From Pedobacter sp. D749 (GTDB lineage Bacteria; Bacteroidota; Bacteroidia; Sphingobacteriales; Sphingobacteriaceae), in NCBI RefSeq assembly GCF_019317285.1, contig NZ_CP079218.1:248001-312000 (forward strand): DNA of 64,000 nt. Reading direction: 5' to 3'. Both the position numbers and the translations under genes were made by a program. Below are positions 56,385 through 64,000 of this stretch, piece after piece. The notes under the pieces were generated by a model. The model made no database searches. It saw only the letters and a program-made list of their open reading frames with translations, and had not been told where the DNA came from. How positions within the stretch are numbered: position 1 is the first letter of the stretch; each line of letters opens with the position of its first letter.

Positions 56385-58832
56385 ATGAAAAAACTTTTAC
56401 TATTAACCTTTACCCTGGGAATATTTTTTAATGCACATGCCCAGTTTCCCACTGGAGGATTTGGAGGAGGGGCGAAAAAATCTGCCGTTACCGGACGTAT
56501 TACTGCAACCATACTAGATTCATTAACTAAAAAACCAATTGATTACGCAACGGTTTCTTTAATTAATGTAAAAGACAACAAATCTGTAAATGGTGGCGTA
56601 ACCGACGAAAAAGGAAAACTAAGTTTACAGAACGTTTCTCCTGATTCATACAAATTGATGATCGGTTTTATGGGCTACAAAACAAAATCTGTTTTGGTTA
56701 GTACCACACCATCAAAACCCGATAATAATATGGGTACAATTTATATTTCATCAAGCGAAAATACACTGGCCGATGTTCAGGTTCAGGGAACTAAAGCCAT
56801 TATCGAAAATAAAATCGACAGAATGGTGTATAACGCTGAGGCTGATGGAACAAATGCTGGCGGCGATGCTACTGATGTAATGCGTAAAGTACCAATGCTT
56901 TCAGTTGACCCTACAGGAAATATTCAACTTCGTGGCGGTGCTGTTCGTGTTTTAATTAATGGCAAACCTTCAGGAACAATGGCCAGTAGTGTTGCTGATG
57001 CATTAAAAATGATTCCGGCAGAGCAAATTAAAACAGTTGAAGTAATTACCAGCCCTTCTGCAAAATATGATGCTGAAGGCTCAGGAGGTATTATTAACAT
57101 CATCACCAAAAAATCGAATGCTCAGGGTGTGAGCGGTTCAGTTAATGCTGCAGCAGGAACTCGCCAGAATAATGGTTCTTTTAATTTAACAGCAAAAACA
57201 GGCCGACTAAGTGTGAATACAAGTTTGGGTACAAATTTAGCTTATGCTCAAAAATCACAAACTGAATTTATCACCAATACAACTTACCTGGATGGTACAA
57301 CAAATAATATTTCGCAAAGTGGATTTTCTAAATGGAGCCGTAACGGATATAATGGTAGTGTAGGTTTGGATTACGATTTTAATGCTTATAACAATATTAG
57401 TACGACCGCAAAGTTTAATAGTTTTTCTAACGGAGGTCCAAGTGAAACAAATTATTTAATCAATAATGTGGCAGCATCTAATGTTGGAGATATGGATATG
57501 ACTTTCAGAAACTTAGACTGGAATGTAGATTACCGTAAAACCAGTAAAAAAGAAGGAGAGGAATTCTCTGTATCTGCACAATTATCAAATGGCAGAACAC
57601 CTACAAGTTTCAGTAATTTACTTACTTCGGCTGCATTCCCATCTGGTTTGCAAACAGTAAGTAATAATAACGGTAAAAATAATGAGTATACCTTTCAAAC
57701 AGATTATACTTACCCGTTCAGCAAAAAAACAACTTTAGAAGTTGGTGCAAAAGCAATTTTACGCGATATACAAAGTCAGTTTGATAACACTGCTCAAGAT
57801 TTTGAATATAACCAAAATGTGGGTGCAGCTTATGGTGTAATCAGTTTTGATTTAACTAAAAAGTTAAAATTTAAAGGTGGAGTTAGAGCTGAATATACCC
57901 GGATAGATTTTAATACGCAAAGTAGTGGTATTCAGAAAAATGATTATTTGAACTTATTTCCAAGTGCAATTATTTCGCAAAATTTAAAAGGTGGAGCTAC
58001 AATAAAACTAAGCTACAACCGTCGCGTACAAAGACCTTCGCAATCTTATTTAAATCCTTTCCGTAACGAAAGCGACCAGTTTAATATTATGCAAGGTAAT
58101 CCACAATTAAACCCTGAGCTGAGTGATAATTTAGAGTTAGGATATAATACTTTTATTAAAGGGTCGATAATTAATGCCTCAATTTTTTACCGTCGCACAG
58201 TTGGCGTAATTGAGAATTCGATTTCACCAATTACCGAAAATGGTGTAAACAAGACATTAACTTCTTACATAAATGTTGGTACTGCTCCCGTTTATGGATT
58301 TAATGTTTTTGCATCGTACAATCTTAAACCAAAATGGACTTTAATGACCAATTTTTCGGGAAACACCTATTCTGTAACTAATAACGAAACCAATGTTAAT
58401 ACGGGTACTTTCTTTAACTTCAACTGGTTCGTACGCTCAGCATATGGGTTTGGCAAAGGTTATAACTTTGAGTTGTTTAATGTAATAACTTCTAAAAGAC
58501 GTACCTATCAAGGTGTTACAGACCCATTTTATATCTATGGTGGCTCATTCAAAAAAGAAATACTTAAGAAAAAAGGAAGTATTGGATTAGGGGTTTTAAA
58601 TCCTTTTACAAAAGACCTTCACATCAAAACTGTTAATAATGCTGTTAATCAAAGAGGCACAATTTATCAAAGTCAAAACATTTATTACCCATTGCGTAAC
58701 TACACAGTAAACTTTAGTTACACTTTTGGTAAACTTAAATTCACAGAGAAGAAAAAAATCAAAAACGACGATGTGAAGCAAGATCAGCAACAAGGACAAG
58801 GAAGTGGAATGGGCGGTGGCGTTCAGCAGTAA
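56385..58832 (+). CDS. Outer-membrane beta-barrel TonB-dependent-receptor-like protein
   Basis: An 815-residue protein with signal peptide MKKLLLLTFTLGIFFNAHAQ. An N-terminal CarboxypepD_reg domain (VTGRITATILDSLTKKPIDYATVSLIN) and a plug-like domain (DVMRKVPMLSVDPTGNIQLRGGAVRVLINGKP; SPSAKYDAEGSGGIINIITKK) precede a beta-barrel of the OMP_b-brl_3 type. The C-terminus is a low-complexity Gln/Gly tail (QQGQGSGMGGGVQQ). Unlike SusC it lacks the SusD partner, and the plug lacks SusC signatures, so it may transport metals, siderophores or peptides. It has its own terminator at 58857. Confidence 0.88.
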   Translation: MKKLLLLTFTLGIFFNAHAQFPTGGFGGGAKKSAVTGRITATILDSLTKKPIDYATVSLINVKDNKSVNGGVTDEKGKLSLQNVSPDSYKLMIGFMGYKTKSVLVSTTPSKPDNNMGTIYISSSENTLADVQVQGTKAIIENKIDRMVYNAEADGTNAGGDATDVMRKVPMLSVDPTGNIQLRGGAVRVLINGKPSGTMASSVADALKMIPAEQIKTVEVITSPSAKYDAEGSGGIINIITKKSNAQGVSGSVNAAAGTRQNNGSFNLTAKTGRLSVNTSLGTNLAYAQKSQTEFITNTTYLDGTTNNISQSGFSKWSRNGYNGSVGLDYDFNAYNNISTTAKFNSFSNGGPSETNYLINNVAASNVGDMDMTFRNLDWNVDYRKTSKKEGEEFSVSAQLSNGRTPTSFSNLLTSAAFPSGLQTVSNNNGKNNEYTFQTDYTYPFSKKTTLEVGAKAILRDIQSQFDNTAQDFEYNQNVGAAYGVISFDLTKKLKFKGGVRAEYTRIDFNTQSSGIQKNDYLNLFPSAIISQNLKGGATIKLSYNRRVQRPSQSYLNPFRNESDQFNIMQGNPQLNPELSDNLELGYNTFIKGSIINASIFYRRTVGVIENSISPITENGVNKTLTSYINVGTAPVYGFNVFASYNLKPKWTLMTNFSGNTYSVTNNETNVNTGTFFNFNWFVRSAYGFGKGYNFELFNVITSKRRTYQGVTDPFYIYGGSFKKEILKKKGSIGLGVLNPFTKDLHIKTVNNAVNQRGTIYQSQNIYYPLRNYTVNFSYTFGKLKFTEKKKIKNDDVKQDQQQGQGSGMGGGVQQ

Positions 58833-58856
58833 AAATCCAATCTGATTATATAATAT

Positions 58857-58888
58857 AAGTCTTTCCGGTAATTCGGGAAGACTTTTTT
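58857..58888 (+). terminator. Terminator of the outer-membrane receptor gene
   Basis: AAGTCTTTCC pairs with GGGAAGACTT (one mismatch) and is followed by TTTT. It lies about 25 bp after the stop codon. Confidence 0.75.
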
Positions 58889-59150
58889 GCTTTAAGGGTA
58901 GTCGCTATTCGTATATAGTGTGAATTGTACAATAAGTAGGGTTGTGGTTTTTTGTTTTTGTTGTTTGGCTAATTTTTTTGAGTGTTTTGCGTTTTTAATC
59001 TCGAATTTTTGCCTGTTTTTGCAGGTAAAGGCTTTTTGTATCAAAAATTGTACGGAATTTAGCTCGGTTGATCGTGTTTTGTGCGTGTTTGTGTTTGTAA
59101 AAACCATATATTGCAATAACTAACAAATCCTTAACCTAAATAATTGAGAT
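58889..59150. other. G/T-rich leader upstream of the third susC
   Basis: This stretch contains runs such as GTTGTGGTTTTTTGTTTTTG (from about 58941) and GTGTTTTGTGCGTGTTTGTG, with few C or A on the forward strand until 59100. A small hairpin CCTG/CAGG lies near 59011-59025. No exact TAnnTTTG box is seen. It is probably the promoter and 5' untranslated region of the SusC/SusD operon. Confidence 0.4.
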
Positions 59151-62100
59151 ATGAGAAAAATCTTTACCTCACTTTTTTTTCTGTGCATTTTACTGACAGG
59201 CCTATCTACAATGGCGCAGGTAAAAACCATAACAGGAAAAATAACCGCTGTTGATGATGGAGGTCCATTACCCGGAGCAAGCGTAAAAATCAAGGGCAGT
59301 ACAACCGGTACTTCTACCGATTCCAATGGGAGCTTTACCATTCAGGTACCCTCAACTAATGCTGTACTGGTCATCAGCCTTATTGGGTATAAAACACAGG
59401 AAATTACGGTTGGCAGTAAAACCACAGTTAATGTAGGGCTGGCTTCTGATGCGCAGGATCTACAGGAAGTAAATATTTCAACTGCATTAGGAATTACCCG
59501 ACAGGCTAAATCTTTAGGTTATGCTGCACAATCTGTAAAATCTGAAGACCTGAATTATAATCACCAGCCTAACTTGCTCAATGCATTACAGGGTAAAATT
59601 GCAGGTGCTACAATTTCAAGCACAGGTGGTGGTCCCGGCCAGGGAGCAAGTATCCGGATCAGGGGAGTTAACTCAATTGATCCTAACATTTCCGGCGATC
59701 CTTTATATGTTATAGATGGGGTGCAGATTGATAACTCTACCTCTACTGTTGGGGCTAATCCCGATGGAACCGCTTATGGTTCGAGAGGGGTAACCAATAG
59801 GGCTTCAGATATTAATCCGGAGGATATTGAAACCATCAATATTTTAAAAGGAGGTGCCGCTACCGCGCTTTATGGATTAAGAGGTGCAAATGGCGTTGTG
59901 GTAATTACTACTAAAAGAGGCAAGCAGAATGGGGTAAGCGTTAATTTCAACAGTAGTTATGGTTTTGATGAAGTATTGAAATCGCCGGATGTACAAACAG
60001 AATATACCCAGGGCGTGCTGGGTGCTTATACAAACCCTCCAGGCGGAATTGGACCTGGATGGGGGCCAACCATTGCCGAAGCGAAACTGATCGATCCGAC
60101 CCACCCTGATCAATTGTTCAATAACTACGACCGCGCTTTTGGTACAGGTCAGCAGGTTAAAAATTCAATTTCGGTTGCCGGAGGAAGTGAAGCAATTAAA
60201 TTTTTCTCTTCTGTTTCGCAGTTGTATCAAAAAGGGATGATGCCAAATACCGATAATAAAAACTTCTCAGGACGTTTGAACACAGACTTTACCATCAGTC
60301 CAAAATTTAAGGCCGCTGTAAATATGAATTTCACCAATTCTGGCGGGTATACTTACAGTGCAGACCGTTTTGGCGAAAGTTTGGCTTATTGGTCGCCGCG
60401 TTATGATGTAGCAGATTATCAGAATGCAGATGGTTCGCAAAAATACTTCGGTACCAATAATCCAATCTGGGGTACAGCAAACAACAGGTTTAAAGGCGAT
60501 GTTAACCGGTTTATTGGTGGGGCAAGCCTGAGTTACGATCCTGCCAAATGGCTTAATTTTTCTTACCGTTTAGGTATAGATACCTATAATGATAACCGTG
60601 TGCGCACTGCCCGCGGACCAATGTATGCAACTGAAGCCATGTATGATAATGCCCAGGGCTTTTATGGTGAATACAATACCAAGTTTAGAACCATTAACAG
60701 CACTGTCGTTGCCACACTTACTTCTAAACTAACGGATGATATTACAGGAACTTTAAGGCTTGGGCAAGAGCTTTACGACCGTAAATCGAAAGAGGTCGGT
60801 ACTTTAGGCAGTATTCTTGGTGTGTACGATTTCTTTAATTTAGCAAATGCGGGTGTACTTACACCAACGCAGACCCTGAAACAAAAAAGACTGATCGGTT
60901 ATTTCGGAGAAGCGACTTTTGATTACAAAAATTATCTTTTCCTAACCGTAACCGGAAGAAATGACATCACTTCTACGCTACCAAAAGCGAGCAGATCGTT
61001 TTTCTATCCTTCAGCAAGTTTAAGTTATGTATTTTCCGATCAGTTTAAGTTACCTGCAGTCATTAATCAGGCCAAGTTGCGTTTATCTTATGCAAGGATA
61101 GGAAAGGATGCATCCGAGTATTCTACATTTACCGGATATTCGCCTTATACCCAGTTGCCAACTGGAACAGGTGGTTTAACCATTGCGCCAAATCTTGGTA
61201 ATCCCGGTCTTCGTCCTGAGTTCACCAATACCTATGAGGCTGGTTTAGAGATGTCGTTCTTTAAAAATCGTTTAGGTTTCGATTTTACATACTATTATTC
61301 ATTAAGCAAAGATCAGATCATCCAAACGCAGGTTTCTTCGGCAGTAGGTTATGTAACCAAATCAATCAATGCCGGCGATATCAGGAACAGGGGAGTTGAG
61401 CTGGTATTAAATGGTAAACCAATTGTATCAAAAGATTTCAGGTGGGATGTAAATGTTAATTTTTCGGCCAACAGAAACATGGTATTGAGTATGCCTAATG
61501 GCATATCGGAAATTGTTTACGGTACCGCTAGAGGTTATGGCAATGCCGGAGTAACGATGAAACTGATCCAGGGGCAGCCTTATGGCAATATTTATGGCAG
61601 TTATTTTAACCGTTATTATGGAAGTACCCCAGAAGATCCGATTGTACTGGATAAAAATCTTCCGTTACTGATTGGAGCAAATGGATTCCCGAGCATTTCA
61701 GGGGGCAAGCAAAAATTACTGGGTAATTCGCAGCCAAACTATATCGTCGGTATGGGCAATACTTTCAAATACAAAAATTTCAGTTTAAATGTATTGTTTG
61801 ATGCACGTTTAGGATTTGAGAAATACAACTGGTTAGAAGATTTTTATTCGGCCTTCGGATTGCCTGATTATACTGCTGACAGAAGGTCGTATAAGGTATT
61901 TGATGGTGTATTAGCCAATGGAACACCAAACACCAAACCGGTATGGCTGGGACAGAATACCGTAGATGGTGTTAATTATGGAGAAGGTTATTACCGTATC
62001 TACTACCGGAACGTTTCTGAGCCGTTTGTAAGCGATGCCTCATGGGTACGTTTACGTTCTGCAAGTTTAACGTATAATTTACCGGAGAACTGGTTGCCGG

Positions 62101-62282
62101 CTAAATCAATCAAAAATGCTTCACTGTCCGTTACCGGAAATAATTTATGGTTGTGGACGAAATATTATGGTGTAGATCCGGAGTCGAGTTCTTTCGATTC
62201 GGGTAGTAATAATGATGGCTCTGCCGGATTTACCTATCCATCTGCCCGTACAATTATGTTTACTCTTAATGTTGGTTTTTAA
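59151..62282 (+). CDS. SusC/RagA family TonB-dependent transporter (third pair)
   Basis: A 1043-residue SusC-like transporter with signal peptide MRKIFTSLFFLCILLTGLSTMAQ. A CarboxypepD_reg-like domain (ITGKITAVDDGGPLPGASVKIKG) leads into NISTALGITRQAKSLGYA, a variant of the region where other SusC proteins have VVVVGYG, then the plug (IRIRGVNSID, KGGAATALYGLRGANGVVVI) and the barrel ending in FTLNVGF. This LGI-x-R-x3-KSLGYA subgroup is common next to peptidase genes. A SusD-like lipoprotein gene follows after 11 bp and a probable S9 peptidase gene after that, hinting at peptide rather than glycan uptake; that is inference. Confidence 0.95.
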   Translation: MRKIFTSLFFLCILLTGLSTMAQVKTITGKITAVDDGGPLPGASVKIKGSTTGTSTDSNGSFTIQVPSTNAVLVISLIGYKTQEITVGSKTTVNVGLASDAQDLQEVNISTALGITRQAKSLGYAAQSVKSEDLNYNHQPNLLNALQGKIAGATISSTGGGPGQGASIRIRGVNSIDPNISGDPLYVIDGVQIDNSTSTVGANPDGTAYGSRGVTNRASDINPEDIETINILKGGAATALYGLRGANGVVVITTKRGKQNGVSVNFNSSYGFDEVLKSPDVQTEYTQGVLGAYTNPPGGIGPGWGPTIAEAKLIDPTHPDQLFNNYDRAFGTGQQVKNSISVAGGSEAIKFFSSVSQLYQKGMMPNTDNKNFSGRLNTDFTISPKFKAAVNMNFTNSGGYTYSADRFGESLAYWSPRYDVADYQNADGSQKYFGTNNPIWGTANNRFKGDVNRFIGGASLSYDPAKWLNFSYRLGIDTYNDNRVRTARGPMYATEAMYDNAQGFYGEYNTKFRTINSTVVATLTSKLTDDITGTLRLGQELYDRKSKEVGTLGSILGVYDFFNLANAGVLTPTQTLKQKRLIGYFGEATFDYKNYLFLTVTGRNDITSTLPKASRSFFYPSASLSYVFSDQFKLPAVINQAKLRLSYARIGKDASEYSTFTGYSPYTQLPTGTGGLTIAPNLGNPGLRPEFTNTYEAGLEMSFFKNRLGFDFTYYYSLSKDQIIQTQVSSAVGYVTKSINAGDIRNRGVELVLNGKPIVSKDFRWDVNVNFSANRNMVLSMPNGISEIVYGTARGYGNAGVTMKLIQGQPYGNIYGSYFNRYYGSTPEDPIVLDKNLPLLIGANGFPSISGGKQKLLGNSQPNYIVGMGNTFKYKNFSLNVLFDARLGFEKYNWLEDFYSAFGLPDYTADRRSYKVFDGVLANGTPNTKPVWLGQNTVDGVNYGEGYYRIYYRNVSEPFVSDASWVRLRSASLTYNLPENWLPAKSIKNASLSVTGNNLWLWTKYYGVDPESSSFDSGSNNDGSAGFTYPSARTIMFTLNVGF

Positions 62283-62293
62283 ATAAAATTACG

Positions 62294-63727
62294 ATGCAAA
62301 AAATTATAAAATATACATGGTGCGCAGCTCTAATTGCAACACTAGGTTTGCAGAGTTGTAAAGACGATTATTTAGATAAATTGTCAGATAATCCGAATCA
62401 GGTTCCTGTGCCGACACTCAATGCATTGTTGGCTACATCAACTTACAAAATCGGAAATAACAATTTCCTTATCGGAAGTATTGTTGCTCCTTATGTACAA
62501 TATACTGCCAGTCCTTCAGCTAACGCCGCTGGTGATACCTATCAGGCCATTGATTTTAGCACTACCTGGGATGCACTTTATTTTGCCATGGCCGATGCTA
62601 ATGAAATGAAAAAACTGGCAGTTACTCAAGGCTCAAGCGAATATAAAGGTGTGGCCGATGTGATTATTGCCTATAACCTTACCCTGGTAAATGATTTATG
62701 GGGAGATGCTCCGTTTTCGCAAGCTTTCGATATCAACAACCTTAAGCCAAAGTACGACAAACAGCAGGAGGTATATAACCAGGCCATCGTACTATTGGAT
62801 GAAGCCATTGCTGAACTTGCCAAAACCAATGCAACAGTTAAACTGGCCCCTACAAGCGATTTAATTTATGGAAAAACTCCTGCCACCGAAAGGGCAAACT
62901 GGTTAAAAATGGCTTATGCTTTAAAAGCCAGATTATTGAACAAAATTAGTAAAACCAGTTCTTATAATCCCACAGCAGTATTGGCAGCGCTGAGTAATTC
63001 CTTTACCACAAATGCAGATGATGCCGGTATGGCTACTTTTAAAGAGCGTAATCCATGGGCCAATGTGGCACTATCCAATTCGCAACAATCGCTGGGTGGG
63101 TGGCTTTCTGAGCAATTTATTGATGCCTTAAACGGTACAACTTTTACCGTTTTTGACCCACGCATCGAAAAAATTACCGATAAAACCGTTAATAATACTT
63201 ACATCGGAACCGTAAATGGAGCAGGTAACCGATTGCCTGGTGCGAACACCACGAAAGATGAATGTTATATATCGAGTAACTCTCCATGGACCAGCAACAC
63301 ATCACCAATACTTATTGTTACCTATGCCGAGCTAAAATTTATCGAAGCTGAAGCTTATTTCGATACCGATAAAACGAAAGCGTACGCAGCTTATCTGGCT
63401 GGTATTGGTGCTAATATGGATAAATTAACGGTTTCGACTACTGCAAGAGATGCCTATCTGGCCGATCCGGTAGTTAATGTTGGTGCTGCGGCCTTAACAA
63501 AAGACTTGATTTTTAAAGAAAAATATATCGCAACCTATTTAAATCCTGAAGCCTGGAACGATGCGCGCAGATATGATTATAAATATAAAGATTTTACGCT
63601 TCCCGTAAATGCTGCATTAACCGATTTTATCCGCCGTTTGGATTATCCACAGGGAGAAAGAAGCAAGAATGGATCCAATGTTCCTGCAGATGTGGAAAGA
63701 ACAACCAAACTGTGGTGGGATCAGTAA
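62294..63727 (+). CDS. SusD/RagB-like outer membrane lipoprotein (third pair)
   Basis: A 477-residue lipoprotein: MQKIIKYTWCAALIATLGLQSCKDDYLDK has a lipobox ending in SC. It belongs to the shorter SusD-like class (DNPNQVPVPTLNALLATSTYKIG; LVNDLWGDAPFSQAF; AYALKARLLNKIS; YAELKFIEAEAYF; PEAWNDARRYDYK). It should form the lid of the SusC encoded 11 bp upstream. A terminator follows at 63753. Confidence 0.93.
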   Translation: MQKIIKYTWCAALIATLGLQSCKDDYLDKLSDNPNQVPVPTLNALLATSTYKIGNNNFLIGSIVAPYVQYTASPSANAAGDTYQAIDFSTTWDALYFAMADANEMKKLAVTQGSSEYKGVADVIIAYNLTLVNDLWGDAPFSQAFDINNLKPKYDKQQEVYNQAIVLLDEAIAELAKTNATVKLAPTSDLIYGKTPATERANWLKMAYALKARLLNKISKTSSYNPTAVLAALSNSFTTNADDAGMATFKERNPWANVALSNSQQSLGGWLSEQFIDALNGTTFTVFDPRIEKITDKTVNNTYIGTVNGAGNRLPGANTTKDECYISSNSPWTSNTSPILIVTYAELKFIEAEAYFDTDKTKAYAAYLAGIGANMDKLTVSTTARDAYLADPVVNVGAAALTKDLIFKEKYIATYLNPEAWNDARRYDYKYKDFTLPVNAALTDFIRRLDYPQGERSKNGSNVPADVERTTKLWWDQ

Positions 63728-63752
63728 CATTCTTATAAAAAACAATAATCAG

Positions 63753-63785
63753 AGTCCTAACTGCACATCGGTTAGGGCTTTTTTT
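63753..63785 (+). terminator. Terminator after the third SusC/SusD operon
   Basis: GTCCTAAC (63754-63761) pairs with GTTAGGGC (63771-63778), followed by seven Ts. It separates the SusD gene from the next gene at 63810. Confidence 0.75.
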
Positions 63786-63809
63786 AATTTATCTGCTCAA
63801 TATTAAGTA

Positions 63810-64000
63810 ATGAAAAAATCGCTGCTTATCCTGCTCCTGCAAATATCTGCCGCTAAAATTTCTGCGCAAAACTTTACACTGAAATCAGTTTTAAGTTATC
63901 CTTTTCCTACACAATTGGTAGCCTCGCCTGTTGGCGCTAAAATAACCTGGGCCGCAAACGAACAGGGAAAAAGAAATATTTATACTGCTGAAGCGCCTGA
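63810..64000 (+). CDS. Probable S9 family (prolyl oligopeptidase-type) peptidase, 3' partial
   Basis: The gene starts at ATG 63810 and runs off the window, with 63 full codons visible. MKKSLLILLLQISAAKISAQNF is a signal peptide. The next residues, FPTQLVASPVGAKITWAANEQGKRNIY, match the opening of the WD40/TolB-like propeller in Bacteroidota S9 peptidases. The catalytic domain lies beyond the edge, so the call rests on this short propeller match. The location, after a SusC/SusD pair, would fit periplasmic peptide degradation. Confidence 0.6.
   Translation, partial: MKKSLLILLLQISAAKISAQNFTLKSVLSYPFPTQLVASPVGAKITWAANEQGKRNIYTAEAP

Overview
The window looks like a chromosomal segment of a Sphingobacteriaceae bacterium, most likely Pedobacter or a close relative. 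The signs are three SusC/SusD pairs, a hybrid two-component (HTCS) regulator, AT-rich intergenic DNA with TAnnTTTG-type promoter boxes, a tmRNA encoding a GENTYALAA tag, a DUF6266-like fragment of a kind common in Pedobacter, and many dispersed palindromic intergenic repeats. I see no transposase, phage gene, tRNA, rRNA or CRISPR array. Genus is inferred; no database search was possible.

Bases 1-32678 are a large polysaccharide utilization locus for decorated xylan, continuing past the left edge. In order it has a 5'-truncated GH127 and a GH97 (forward); a reverse GH3-GH43-GH67 block; two divergent GH10 xylanases (one apparent lipoprotein, one not); the HTCS sensor; a SASA-type acetylesterase; SusC and SusD; GH115; and two reverse CE1-type esterases. 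Expected division of labour: a surface GH10 and SusCD cut and import chains, the esterases remove acetyl or feruloyl groups, GH115 and GH67 remove (methyl)glucuronic acid from internal and terminal positions, GH43, GH127 and GH97 remove arabinose or galactose-type decorations, and GH3 releases xylose. Three related repeat elements with AGCCTGTTT ends lie inside this locus; one carries a 5-bp target duplication and another has one that overlaps the GH115 stop codon.

Bases 32679-38600 hold small or single genes: a 102-residue unknown, a GIN/DUF2807-like secreted protein, a 231-residue unknown, the tmRNA gene ssrA with its own promoter and terminator, a Crp/Fnr-type regulator followed by two CRP/FNR-like operator sites and an NAD(P)-binding SDR/NmrA-type gene, an array of nine 11-bp tandem repeats, and a DUF6266 remnant. 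katG follows at 38624-40900.

Bases 40901-47350 comprise a 1.66-kb gene-free, palindrome-rich stretch and a SusC/SusD pair with no enzyme genes beside it. Two perfect palindromes with central CG, like LacI-family operators, precede this SusC. A double-hairpin unit follows the SusD gene and is duplicated about 330 bp downstream.

Bases 48030-56151 contain a cupin gene and a lipid-modification cluster: a membrane desaturase, a small membrane protein, a DUF1295 membrane protein, two cyclopropane-synthase-type methyltransferases, a flavin amine-oxidase-like protein and DUF1365. The gene set suggests S-adenosylmethionine-dependent modification of unsaturated acyl chains. The right end (56385-64000) has an outer-membrane beta-barrel receptor, a third SusC/SusD pair and the start of a probable S9 peptidase.
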